A stretch of DNA of 12,090 nt, taken from positions 1-12,090 of the forward strand of contig JAGQGA010000020.1 in NCBI GenBank assembly GCA_020432595.1, given 5' to 3'. The notes beneath the pieces were generated by a model. That model saw only the letters and a list, made by a program, of their open reading frames with translations. It was not told the DNA's origin and did no database searches. The translations under genes and the position numbers were made by a program. Below are positions 5,142-12,090 of this stretch, piece after piece (position 1 is the first letter of the stretch; every line of letters begins with the position of its first letter). Source of the stretch: Anaerolineales bacterium (GTDB lineage Bacteria > Chloroflexota > Anaerolineae > Promineifilales > Promineifilaceae).

Positions 5142-8100
5142 ATGACCGTCAAGCTGGCGATTGTGCGTCAGGATGCAGACAACTATCTCTTCCACTGGGA
5201 TGCTCCCCAAACGAGCAAGGGGGCATTGCGGACGATTAGTGGCGGTGTCGCACAGCTTGCCATTGAAGCAGACCATCGCCAGCGTCTGGAAGCGTTGTTC
5301 GACGCCACGGTCGCGAGTTTGCAGCTTGTGCAATCAACAGGAGAAACACCAAAGACGGCCGGTGAAAAAACAAGCCGGCGGCTGGAAGAGTTGGGCCGAT
5401 TCATGTTCAACTTCTTGCTGCCAAAAGCGTTAAGGGAATGGTTGCCCCAACTGCCAGAGGGAACGGCCGTCCTTCTGGCTACCAATGACCCCAGCTTGCC
5501 TTGGGAGCTGCTGCACGATGGGAACCATTTCCTGGCGCTGAAGTTTGCTTTGGGCCGCCAGTTGCTAACCCCCATGCCGCGCTATCTCCAAACCAGTCCC
5601 CAGGCAACAAATGAAAAGCCTTTCCTCTTTCTGGCTAATCCAACTGGCGAGTTGGCTGAAGCGGATAAAGAAGTCTATAAACTCATCGACCTTTGTGATC
5701 GAGCGCCAGACAATATCGTAGCCCGGCAAATTAGCCATAGCCGCGCCCACAAAGCGGTTGTTTTGGAAGCATTTGGCAGTGGCGTCTATGATTTTATCCA
5801 TTACTCAGGCCACGCCACGCCCAACGGGCTTTGCTTGGCCGATGGCCTACTGGGGGTTGCTGAACTTACCCAGGTTTTGAGTGGCAGGCCGTGCATTTTT
5901 CTTAACGGCTGCCAATCTGCCGCAGAAGAAAAAACGCTTCAAACCCTGCCCTTCAGCGGCTTGAATGTTCAAAATCTGGCCACGGCATTTATTATGCACG
6001 GCGCCAGGTTGTTTATTGGCTCGCTGTGGGATTTGTTCGATGTGGGCTCTCGGGAATTTGCCGAAAAATTTTATGCTCTCATTTTGAATGGCATGGCTGT
6101 AGGCGAAGCGCTGCGCCAGAGCCGGCGGGCGCTCTATGCTGCCCGCCCTAATGATCCGCTTTGGGCTTCCTACGTATTGTACGGAGATCCTACAGAGCAG
6201 ATTGTGCCGGCTGCCAAGCCGGAAACTCGCGCGGTTACCGTCATGGATGTGAAATTGAGCGGCCTGGATACGCTGTTCGACACCCTGGATATTGAACAAG
6301 GCAGCGCGCTGCAAGCGCAGTTAATCAGCGAAATTGCAGAGGTGATTAGCCAGTACGAAGGCACGATCTTTCGCCAGCTATCGAGCCATCTGTGTGCGGT
6401 ATTTGGCCTGGAAGATGCGTATGGTGATTCCCCATTGCGGGCCATTAGGGCCGCGCACACGGTTTTGGCGAGAGTAGCGGAGATGAACGGCTGTTTCCCC
6501 AACCAGTTGGCGTGCCATCTCCAGGCCCAGGTGGGCATCAGCAGTGGCCAGGTACTCAAACGAACGCTTGATCAGGTAGCCGAACTCTTTGGTAAACCGA
6601 TATCAATAGTGGCGCATCTGGCGGATTTAGCTGCACCAGGTGAAATTTTAACAGACACAGCTACCTATCGCTTTGCCCGCGCCATCTTCCAGTTTGTTCC
6701 CGTTTCCCCCAACGGAGAGCCAGACAGCGAGCGGTTTGACGATTTTTATCGCGCTGGTGCCGAACATGGCTCAGAAACGCAATCCGGCAACTTCGTGGGG
6801 CGGCAAATTGAATTCGATCAGCTAAAGGTATGGTGGCAAGAAGTGGCCCGGGGATCGGGACATCTGGTTAGTCTAGTTGGGCAAGCGGGCATTGGCAAAA
6901 CGCGTCTGATACAAGCCTTGCAAGACTGGTTAGGCAAACAGGATCAGGAATGGATGACGGCCGTTTGCTACACCTACAATGCTGCCACCTCCTATGCCCT
7001 TCTGGCCCAACTCATCCGCAGTCTGGCTGAAATTCGCCCCGAAGATACCGCAGAAAAAAGCGAGCAGCAGTTGGCTAGACTTGTGCAGCTACTTTTGCCA
7101 GAAAATAGTGTGGATACGGAGCGGCAGCGCCAAGAAGGTGTCGCTTTGTTGGGTCAGGTCCTCAATTTGGCGGTTTCTAATCCCGTCATTGAAGCGCTGG
7201 ATCCCGAGCTGCGGCAGCGTCGCTTGGCTTCCTTGCTGCAGGCGATTCTGGCCTATAAAAGCCAGCAGACCCCGCTGCTGATCACTCTGGAAGATTTGCA
7301 TTGGGCTGACGAAGCCAGCCTTGCGGTTCTAGAGCCTATCATCGCTAACCTAGAGCGGCAGCGCATTTTGCTGGTCGCCGTTTTTCGGCCAGAATGGCAG
7401 GCGCCATGGGGGCATTGGGGCCATGCTCGCCAGCTCAATTTGCAAGAGCTTTCTGCCAGTGAGCGGCTGGAAGTTTTACAAAGCCTACTGCATGCGCCAG
7501 ATCTTCCCAGCAACCTGACAGAAATCATTCTTACCCGAACCGGTGGCAACCCGCTTTTTATTGAAGAAACGCTGGCGGTGCTGCGGGAGAGTCAGGCGTT
7601 AACGGTTCAAGCAAATAACTGGATGCTGGACAACGAAGCTGCCACCCAACTGCTGCCGGACAAGGTGGAACAGTTGGTGTTGGCCCGCCTACAGCGCTTG
7701 ACTGAGTCGGCGCGGATCCTTTTGCAAACGGCCGTTGTTATCGGCCAGGAATTTGGGTATGCGCTGCTGGATGCTATACTGCCTGATGCGGTACGCAGCC
7801 GGTTGGACCATGCCCTGGATGAACTGATCGCCCGTGAGCTGATATTGACAGTGACCGGCTGGCTGCCCCCTCAGATTACCTATGCCTTCAAGCATGGCCT
7901 TATCCAGCAAATTATTTACGCCGATCTATTAGACAGCGCCCGCCGCCGCACCCATCGCCAAATTGCCCAGGCGCTGGCGAATCTCTCGCCAGCTTCTGAT
8001 GGACCTGGCACCGAGCAAATTGCCTTTCATGCCTACCAGGGAGATGATCGCCTATTGGCAATTACCAGCTGCTTGCAGGCAGCCAACCGGGCTGCGGCCG

Positions 8101-9470
8101 TATGGGCCAACCATACGGCCGTTATCTGGTATGATCGCGCGTATGAAAAACTGACCACCTTTGCTCAGGTTCCCCCACTGGAATCAGAGGTCGAAAAAGG
8201 GTGCACTGACCAACAGATAAACCAATGGGTGGTTACCAGTCTCACTGGCAAAGCAGATATGCAGCTCTTGCTAGGTGATTACGAAACAGCCGTTCATTAT
8301 TATCAAGAAGCGCTGGCTACCTCAGAAGCTGCCGGCAACGAGAGTAACGCCATTCGGGCGGACATTTGCCGGAAAATTGCAGACGCGTACCAAGGGTTAG
8401 GTGACTATGATGCCGCTGAGCAAGCGCTGGACAGCGGCCTCACCCTACTGACCGATGCGCACAATTTGGAAACAGGCAAGCTATATATCTGGCAGGGGTT
8501 ACTCGCTTTCCGGCGTGGGCTACTGATGGAGGGACTCACACCGTGCCGTCAGGGCATAGAAATCATTCAGGAAACAGGTGACATTCAGGAATTGGCCAGG
8601 GCGTACAATTTAGAGGGCGTACTCTATCGCAACCTCGGCCGCAGTGCGGAGGCCATGGCTGCTCACCAGCAAAGCATCGCCCTCTATCAGGAATCCAACT
8701 ACATTCCCGGTCTGGAGCGCGCCTACAGCAACCTGGGGTGTGTATTTCAGGACGTGAGCAAGTGGGAGCAGGCTTTACATTATTTTCAGCAAAGCGCAGA
8801 TCTGAGCGAACGGACAGGGGAGGTGTGGCGGCGGGTGGCGGCGGCCATCAATCTGGCTGAAATTTTCAGATTGCAGGGCAGATTCGATGAAGCCCTGACC
8901 CACAATCGCGAGGCCCAGGCGCTGGCAGTGGCCCACGACCTTGCTGAGCTGGTTGGCATCACCCAGTTAAATCTGGGCACCATCTATCTGAGACTGGGTG
9001 ATCTACCCGAAGCGCAAAAAAATTTAGCGCAATGCCAGCAGCTATTTGAACAGTTGGAGACAGAAACTTACCTGGTAGAAACCTTATGCAGCCTGGCCAC
9101 GCTGCGCCTTTTGGAGGGAAAGCCGGCAGAAAGCTTGGCTCTGGGGCAGGAAGCATTCACGGTTGCAACTCAACAAAAACGGCCGTTGGCCCTGGGTACC
9201 GTAAATCGGGTTCTGGGGCAGGCGCAGCAGCAGCTGGGGCAGTATCAACAGGCAGAATCTTGCCTGCTAGACAGTTTGCAGATTTTTGAGAAGCAAGACA
9301 GCCCATATGAAACAGGTATTACGCTGGCAGCGCTGGCCCGACTTTATGCAGATGAAAACAAGCAGCGGCAGGCCAAATCCAGTTGTGACCAAGCGATTGC
9401 CATTTTTGCCAAGCTCGGAGCCACGCACGATTTAACGCTGGCCCAAAGTTTGAGAGAAAAGATAGCATAG
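5142..9470 (+). CDS. CHAT protease - pseudocyclase - STAND-like NTPase - TPR protein
   Basis: This 1442-residue protein has no signal peptide. Its modules, in order: (1) an N-terminal helical lead, about 1-93. (2) A CHAT caspase-like protease, about 94-350, with catalytic His224 in HYSGHA and Cys257 in IFLNGCQSA, so proteolysis is expected. (3) A cyclase-homology domain, about 364-520, whose catalytic positions are all replaced: the metal aspartates by Lys371 and Ser415, the Asn/Arg pair by Ser488 and His492. It should be catalytically dead. (4) An AAA_16/STAND-type NTPase starting FVGRQ at 551, Walker A GQAGIGKT (580-587), Walker B LITLEDLHWAD with Glu717/Asp718, then a winged-helix-like segment (LPDKVEQLVLARLQRL). 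(5) About ten TPRs from about 1030 to the end. Effector-NTPase-TPR is the STAND layout, in which ligand binding by the repeats drives oligomerisation and effector activation. It differs from the Craspase TPR-CHAT subunit, where TPRs precede CHAT. GAGG upstream supports the start. The substrate is unknown. Confidence 0.93.
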   Translation: MTVKLAIVRQDADNYLFHWDAPQTSKGALRTISGGVAQLAIEADHRQRLEALFDATVASLQLVQSTGETPKTAGEKTSRRLEELGRFMFNFLLPKALREWLPQLPEGTAVLLATNDPSLPWELLHDGNHFLALKFALGRQLLTPMPRYLQTSPQATNEKPFLFLANPTGELAEADKEVYKLIDLCDRAPDNIVARQISHSRAHKAVVLEAFGSGVYDFIHYSGHATPNGLCLADGLLGVAELTQVLSGRPCIFLNGCQSAAEEKTLQTLPFSGLNVQNLATAFIMHGARLFIGSLWDLFDVGSREFAEKFYALILNGMAVGEALRQSRRALYAARPNDPLWASYVLYGDPTEQIVPAAKPETRAVTVMDVKLSGLDTLFDTLDIEQGSALQAQLISEIAEVISQYEGTIFRQLSSHLCAVFGLEDAYGDSPLRAIRAAHTVLARVAEMNGCFPNQLACHLQAQVGISSGQVLKRTLDQVAELFGKPISIVAHLADLAAPGEILTDTATYRFARAIFQFVPVSPNGEPDSERFDDFYRAGAEHGSETQSGNFVGRQIEFDQLKVWWQEVARGSGHLVSLVGQAGIGKTRLIQALQDWLGKQDQEWMTAVCYTYNAATSYALLAQLIRSLAEIRPEDTAEKSEQQLARLVQLLLPENSVDTERQRQEGVALLGQVLNLAVSNPVIEALDPELRQRRLASLLQAILAYKSQQTPLLITLEDLHWADEASLAVLEPIIANLERQRILLVAVFRPEWQAPWGHWGHARQLNLQELSASERLEVLQSLLHAPDLPSNLTEIILTRTGGNPLFIEETLAVLRESQALTVQANNWMLDNEAATQLLPDKVEQLVLARLQRLTESARILLQTAVVIGQEFGYALLDAILPDAVRSRLDHALDELIARELILTVTGWLPPQITYAFKHGLIQQIIYADLLDSARRRTHRQIAQALANLSPASDGPGTEQIAFHAYQGDDRLLAITSCLQAANRAAAVWANHTAVIWYDRAYEKLTTFAQVPPLESEVEKGCTDQQINQWVVTSLTGKADMQLLLGDYETAVHYYQEALATSEAAGNESNAIRADICRKIADAYQGLGDYDAAEQALDSGLTLLTDAHNLETGKLYIWQGLLAFRRGLLMEGLTPCRQGIEIIQETGDIQELARAYNLEGVLYRNLGRSAEAMAAHQQSIALYQESNYIPGLERAYSNLGCVFQDVSKWEQALHYFQQSADLSERTGEVWRRVAAAINLAEIFRLQGRFDEALTHNREAQALAVAHDLAELVGITQLNLGTIYLRLGDLPEAQKNLAQCQQLFEQLETETYLVETLCSLATLRLLEGKPAESLALGQEAFTVATQQKRPLALGTVNRVLGQAQQQLGQYQQAESCLLDSLQIFEKQDSPYETGITLAALARLYADENKQRQAKSSCDQAIAIFAKLGATHDLTLAQSLREKIA

Positions 9471-9491
9471 GGAGTTTTGGGGGAGCAATAC

Positions 9492-9497
9492 AGGAGG
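9492..9497 (+). promoter_or_regulatory. Ribosome binding site choosing the start of the beta-helix gene
   Basis: AGGAGG lies 2 nt before an ATG at 9500 and 5 nt before a second in-frame ATG at 9503. The wider spacing favours 9503, which also places Lys-Arg immediately after Met as expected for a signal peptide. No terminator separates this site from the CHAT gene, so read-through from the operon is likely. Confidence 0.7.
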
Positions 9498-9502
9498 GTA
9501 TG

Positions 9503-12090
9503 ATGAAACGTTGCTATAAACGGTTTGTTCCGGTCTTTTTTGTGTTGGTCATCTTGCTGCTTACGGCCGTTCCCAGCGTAACTTTCGCCCAGCCAGATTT
9601 TCAAAATGAGCCGTCATTTCAACTGAACCTGCGGTCACCAGTAGAAAATAGTTTGTCCTCTGTGGCCCCAGCCCTGCCCCACCCCACCGAGATGATGAGC
9701 CGACGCGGCGAAATCAGGGATCGACTGGCAACCAATTTTGCCAACTCGCAGATGGCACCATTTCCCACTCCGCGCCTAAACAGCCCCCAGGTAGCCACCG
9801 CTATTTGCCAGGTGACCTCTACCGCCGACAGCGGCAGCGGTAGTTTGCGCGACTGTCTGGCCAATGCCGGCATAGGAGATGTCATCAACTTTGATACAAT
9901 CATTTTTCCGCCCAACAGCCCCGCCACCATCTCCGTATTAACGCCGCTGCCCAGCATCACCGTAGATTCGTTGACCATAGATGGCAGCAATGCTGGCGTC
10001 ATCATCAACGGTAGCCAGTTATCTAGCGGGTCAGGTTTTGAACTGCTCGAAGTGGACAATGTCACTATTCAAGGTTTGCAAATTGTGAACTTTCCCTGGG
10101 TGGGCATAGATATCTTAATTAACACCACCAACGCTCTCATTGGTGGTGACCGCAACGTGGGCGCCGGGCCGCTGGGACAAGGTAATCTCATTAGCGGTAA
10201 TGCCTGGGCCGGTATATGGATTTTGGGCGAACAGACAACAGGCAATACGGTTCAGGGTAACTTCATTGGCACCAACTTGGCTGGCAATGATAGCTACGGC
10301 ACTCAGGAATTGGGCTTAATTATTGCCGAAGGTGCCCATGACAATTTTGTCGGAGGGCCTACGGCAAGCACACGCAACGTGATTAGTGGCCATTTTAATT
10401 TATTTGGTGGTTCAGGGACAGGCGTATTTATTCAAGACCCCAATAGTGATAATAACCTGATCCAGGGCAATTTAATCGGCACAGACCCAAGCGGAATGGC
10501 CGCCGTAAATAACTACTTTGGGGTTGTTCTCATGAACGGTACCCAGGGCAACGTTATCGGCGGCAGCACCGCTGCTGAGCGCAACATCATCAGCGGGAAT
10601 TTTGGCTACGGTATCTGGACAGGCGATGATCCCTCTCTGCCTAACGACATAAACATTACCACCAACAACCAGATTATTGGCAATTACATTGGCACCAATA
10701 TTAGCGGGACCGCTGAACTATTTTTGCAAAGTCTGGGCATTCTGGTTGATCAGTATAGTAGCGATATCATCATTGGTGGCACCTCGCCGGGCATGGGCAA
10801 CTTAATTAGCGGGCATTCGCTTGGTTCAGGTATTCAGTTCCAGGGACCTGACAACAGTGGGCATCAGGTATTGGGTAATTTTGTGGGCACCAACGCAAGC
10901 GGCACTGCTGCTGTTGGCAATGGTCAGGGAATAGCCGTCGCCTTTGGTACCCAAAACGTCACCATTGGCGGCACCACGCCCGGCGCAAAAAATGTGGTCA
11001 GCGGTAATGTGGGAGCTGGTATCTTGATTCAAGATGTTGGCACTATGGGCAATCAAGTATTGGGTAATTTTGTGGGTACCAACCCTACCGGGACAGCTGG
11101 TTTGGCCAATGACAGCGGCATTGGCATCTTAAATGGGGCGGCTGAGAACATCATTGGCGGGACGGCGGCCGGAGCAGGCAATCTGGTAAGCGGCAACAAC
11201 TTTATAGGGATTCAGCTGCAAGGGAATGGCTCCAGTCAAAATATTGTCCAGGGGAACATTGTGGGTTTGGATGTTTCGGGCACGCAGACCATCATGAACG
11301 TGGTAGGAATAGGCGTGAATGATGCGCAGAATAACCAGATTGGCGGCAGCACGGCCGCCAGTGGCAATCTGATTAGCGGCAACCAGATTGGTCTGACCCT
11401 GCAAAGCAGTGATGCTACAGGGAATCTGGTGATGGGCAATCTGATTGGCACCAACGCGACGGGGAGTCTGCCTCTGCCCAACGATTACGGCATCCAAATT
11501 GTGCTCGGTGCCCATCATAATACCATCGGTGGTGACATGGCCGGGGCGGGCAACCTGATTAGCGGCAACCGGATTGTGGGGCTGGCTATTCACGGCACGG
11601 GGTCTGCCCAAAACATTGTCTGGGGCAATCTTATTGGTACCAACCTCAACGGGACGGCGGCTATCGGTAACGATGTGGGCGTTGGTTTGCTGGTTGGTGC
11701 TAGCCAAAACGAAATTGGTGGAACCAACAGCGCCAAACGCAACCTGATCAGCGGCAATCTGGATGCCGGGGTGCTCATCCAGGACCGGGAAACGGAGACA
11801 GACACCACCAGCCACGGCACAACGGGAAACTGGGTAGCAGGCAACTATATTGGCACCAATCTTGCCGGCAGCACTGCCCTTCCCAACAAATGGGGCGTGG
11901 CCATTGCTTTTGGTACGGTCGGCAACCAGATAGGCGGTGCAGAATCAGGCGCTGGTAACGTGATCAGCGGCAATTTCGACGCGGGCGTACAAATTGAAGG
12001 CGTCGGTGCTTCAGCCAACCAGGTTGAGGGCAACACCATTGGGCTCGATGCGGCCGGAACGGCCGCTGTGGCCAATTATGATGGTGTCAC
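9503..12090 (+). CDS. Secreted right-handed beta-helix repeat protein (3' end outside the window)
   Basis: The frame is open from 9503 to the window edge (862 codons and counting), so the protein is C-terminally incomplete here. A Sec signal peptide is clear: MKRCYKR, a hydrophobic core (VFFVLVILLL), then probable cleavage after Ala29 (TFA/QPD). About residues 106-130 (SGSGSLRDCL, then GDVINF) form the cap seen before bacterial beta-helices with the SLRxAI...GDxIxF signature. Then come about ten units of 61-72 residues, each containing GN-x-IGTN-x-x-GTA, a short glycine-rich turn, and IGG-x-x-x-x-xxNLISGN. This fits a right-handed parallel beta-helix, exported and probably cell-surface or extracellular. 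No catalytic residues are evident, so an adhesin or structural role is more likely than polysaccharide lyase activity. It follows the CHAT gene by 32 nt without a terminator. Whether it belongs functionally to that operon or is only co-transcribed is open. Confidence 0.88.
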   Translation, partial: MKRCYKRFVPVFFVLVILLLTAVPSVTFAQPDFQNEPSFQLNLRSPVENSLSSVAPALPHPTEMMSRRGEIRDRLATNFANSQMAPFPTPRLNSPQVATAICQVTSTADSGSGSLRDCLANAGIGDVINFDTIIFPPNSPATISVLTPLPSITVDSLTIDGSNAGVIINGSQLSSGSGFELLEVDNVTIQGLQIVNFPWVGIDILINTTNALIGGDRNVGAGPLGQGNLISGNAWAGIWILGEQTTGNTVQGNFIGTNLAGNDSYGTQELGLIIAEGAHDNFVGGPTASTRNVISGHFNLFGGSGTGVFIQDPNSDNNLIQGNLIGTDPSGMAAVNNYFGVVLMNGTQGNVIGGSTAAERNIISGNFGYGIWTGDDPSLPNDINITTNNQIIGNYIGTNISGTAELFLQSLGILVDQYSSDIIIGGTSPGMGNLISGHSLGSGIQFQGPDNSGHQVLGNFVGTNASGTAAVGNGQGIAVAFGTQNVTIGGTTPGAKNVVSGNVGAGILIQDVGTMGNQVLGNFVGTNPTGTAGLANDSGIGILNGAAENIIGGTAAGAGNLVSGNNFIGIQLQGNGSSQNIVQGNIVGLDVSGTQTIMNVVGIGVNDAQNNQIGGSTAASGNLISGNQIGLTLQSSDATGNLVMGNLIGTNATGSLPLPNDYGIQIVLGAHHNTIGGDMAGAGNLISGNRIVGLAIHGTGSAQNIVWGNLIGTNLNGTAAIGNDVGVGLLVGASQNEIGGTNSAKRNLISGNLDAGVLIQDRETETDTTSHGTTGNWVAGNYIGTNLAGSTALPNKWGVAIAFGTVGNQIGGAESGAGNVISGNFDAGVQIEGVGASANQVEGNTIGLDAAGTAAVANYDGV
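10256..12060 (+). repeat. Tandem coding repeats of about 189 nt within the beta-helix gene
   Basis: Ten copies of the GN-x-(I/V)G-(T/L)-(N/D) motif begin at about 10256, 10466, 10679, 10874, 11063, 11252, 11435, 11624, 11840 and 12029. The spacings are 210, 213, 195, 189, 189, 183, 189, 216 and 189 nt. The commonest is 189 nt (63 residues), and all are multiples of three. Copies 4 and 5 share nearly identical DNA across TTGGGTAATTTTGTGGG, which points to recent duplication or gene conversion. The longer units carry extra turn residues rather than extra motifs. Confidence 0.85.

Noticed and set aside
5142..9470. Craspase (TPR-CHAT of type III-E CRISPR)
   Set aside because: The domain order is reversed, an NTPase and pseudocyclase are present, and there is no gRAMP effector or CRISPR array in the window.
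10256..12060. Regular spacing of short repeats as a possible CRISPR array
   Set aside because: The units are about 189 nt, imperfect and all in frame within one open reading frame. They encode beta-helix repeats, and no cas gene is present.

Overview
The window looks like bacterial chromosome, most plausibly from a Chloroflexota (Anaerolineae-like) lineage. That placement is inferred from gene style, not from a marker gene: a CHAT / cyclase-homology / NTPase / TPR giant protein, a free-standing class III cyclase, and a secreted beta-helix protein with IGTN/ISGN repeats. The palindrome ACGGCCGT is also strikingly frequent. No rRNA, tRNA, CRISPR array, insertion sequence or replication gene was found.

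Left part (1-1728), transcribed leftwards: three genes, each with a clear Shine-Dalgarno. In transcription order they are a single-domain class III adenylate cyclase with all canonical catalytic residues (1129-1728), an unrecognised 130-residue protein (693-1085) and a DUF4258-type small protein (187-570). A hairpin terminator candidate lies beyond the last gene (154-178).

Middle (1729-2609), intergenic: it holds the frameshifted remnant of a major facilitator superfamily (MFS) transporter (about 1919-2280). A dense run of inverted repeats follows (2309-2545). Inside that run is a plausible sigma70-type promoter (2446-2476) whose spacer and -10 box are covered by a dyad, so it could be an operator.

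Right part (2610-12090), transcribed rightwards: four tightly packed genes with gaps of 2, 13 and 32 nt. They are (1) a cysteine-rich zinc-ribbon protein, (2) a cytoplasmic-looking protein with two carboxypeptidase-regulatory/Cna-B-like beta-sandwich segments, (3) a 1442-residue protein, and (4) a secreted right-handed beta-helix protein still open at the window edge. Protein (3) has an N-terminal CHAT (caspase-like) protease with its His/Cys dyad, a cyclase-homology domain that has lost every catalytic residue, a STAND-like P-loop NTPase, and about ten TPRs.

How it may work (inference): the giant protein has the effector-NTPase-TPR layout of STAND signalling and defence proteins, but on a chassis resembling soluble adenylyl cyclase, with CHAT ahead of a dead cyclase. 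The zinc-ribbon and beta-sandwich proteins are likely partners, substrates or regulators of the CHAT protease. The divergent live cyclase may supply a nucleotide signal. This four-gene unit is the best candidate for an undescribed system in the window.
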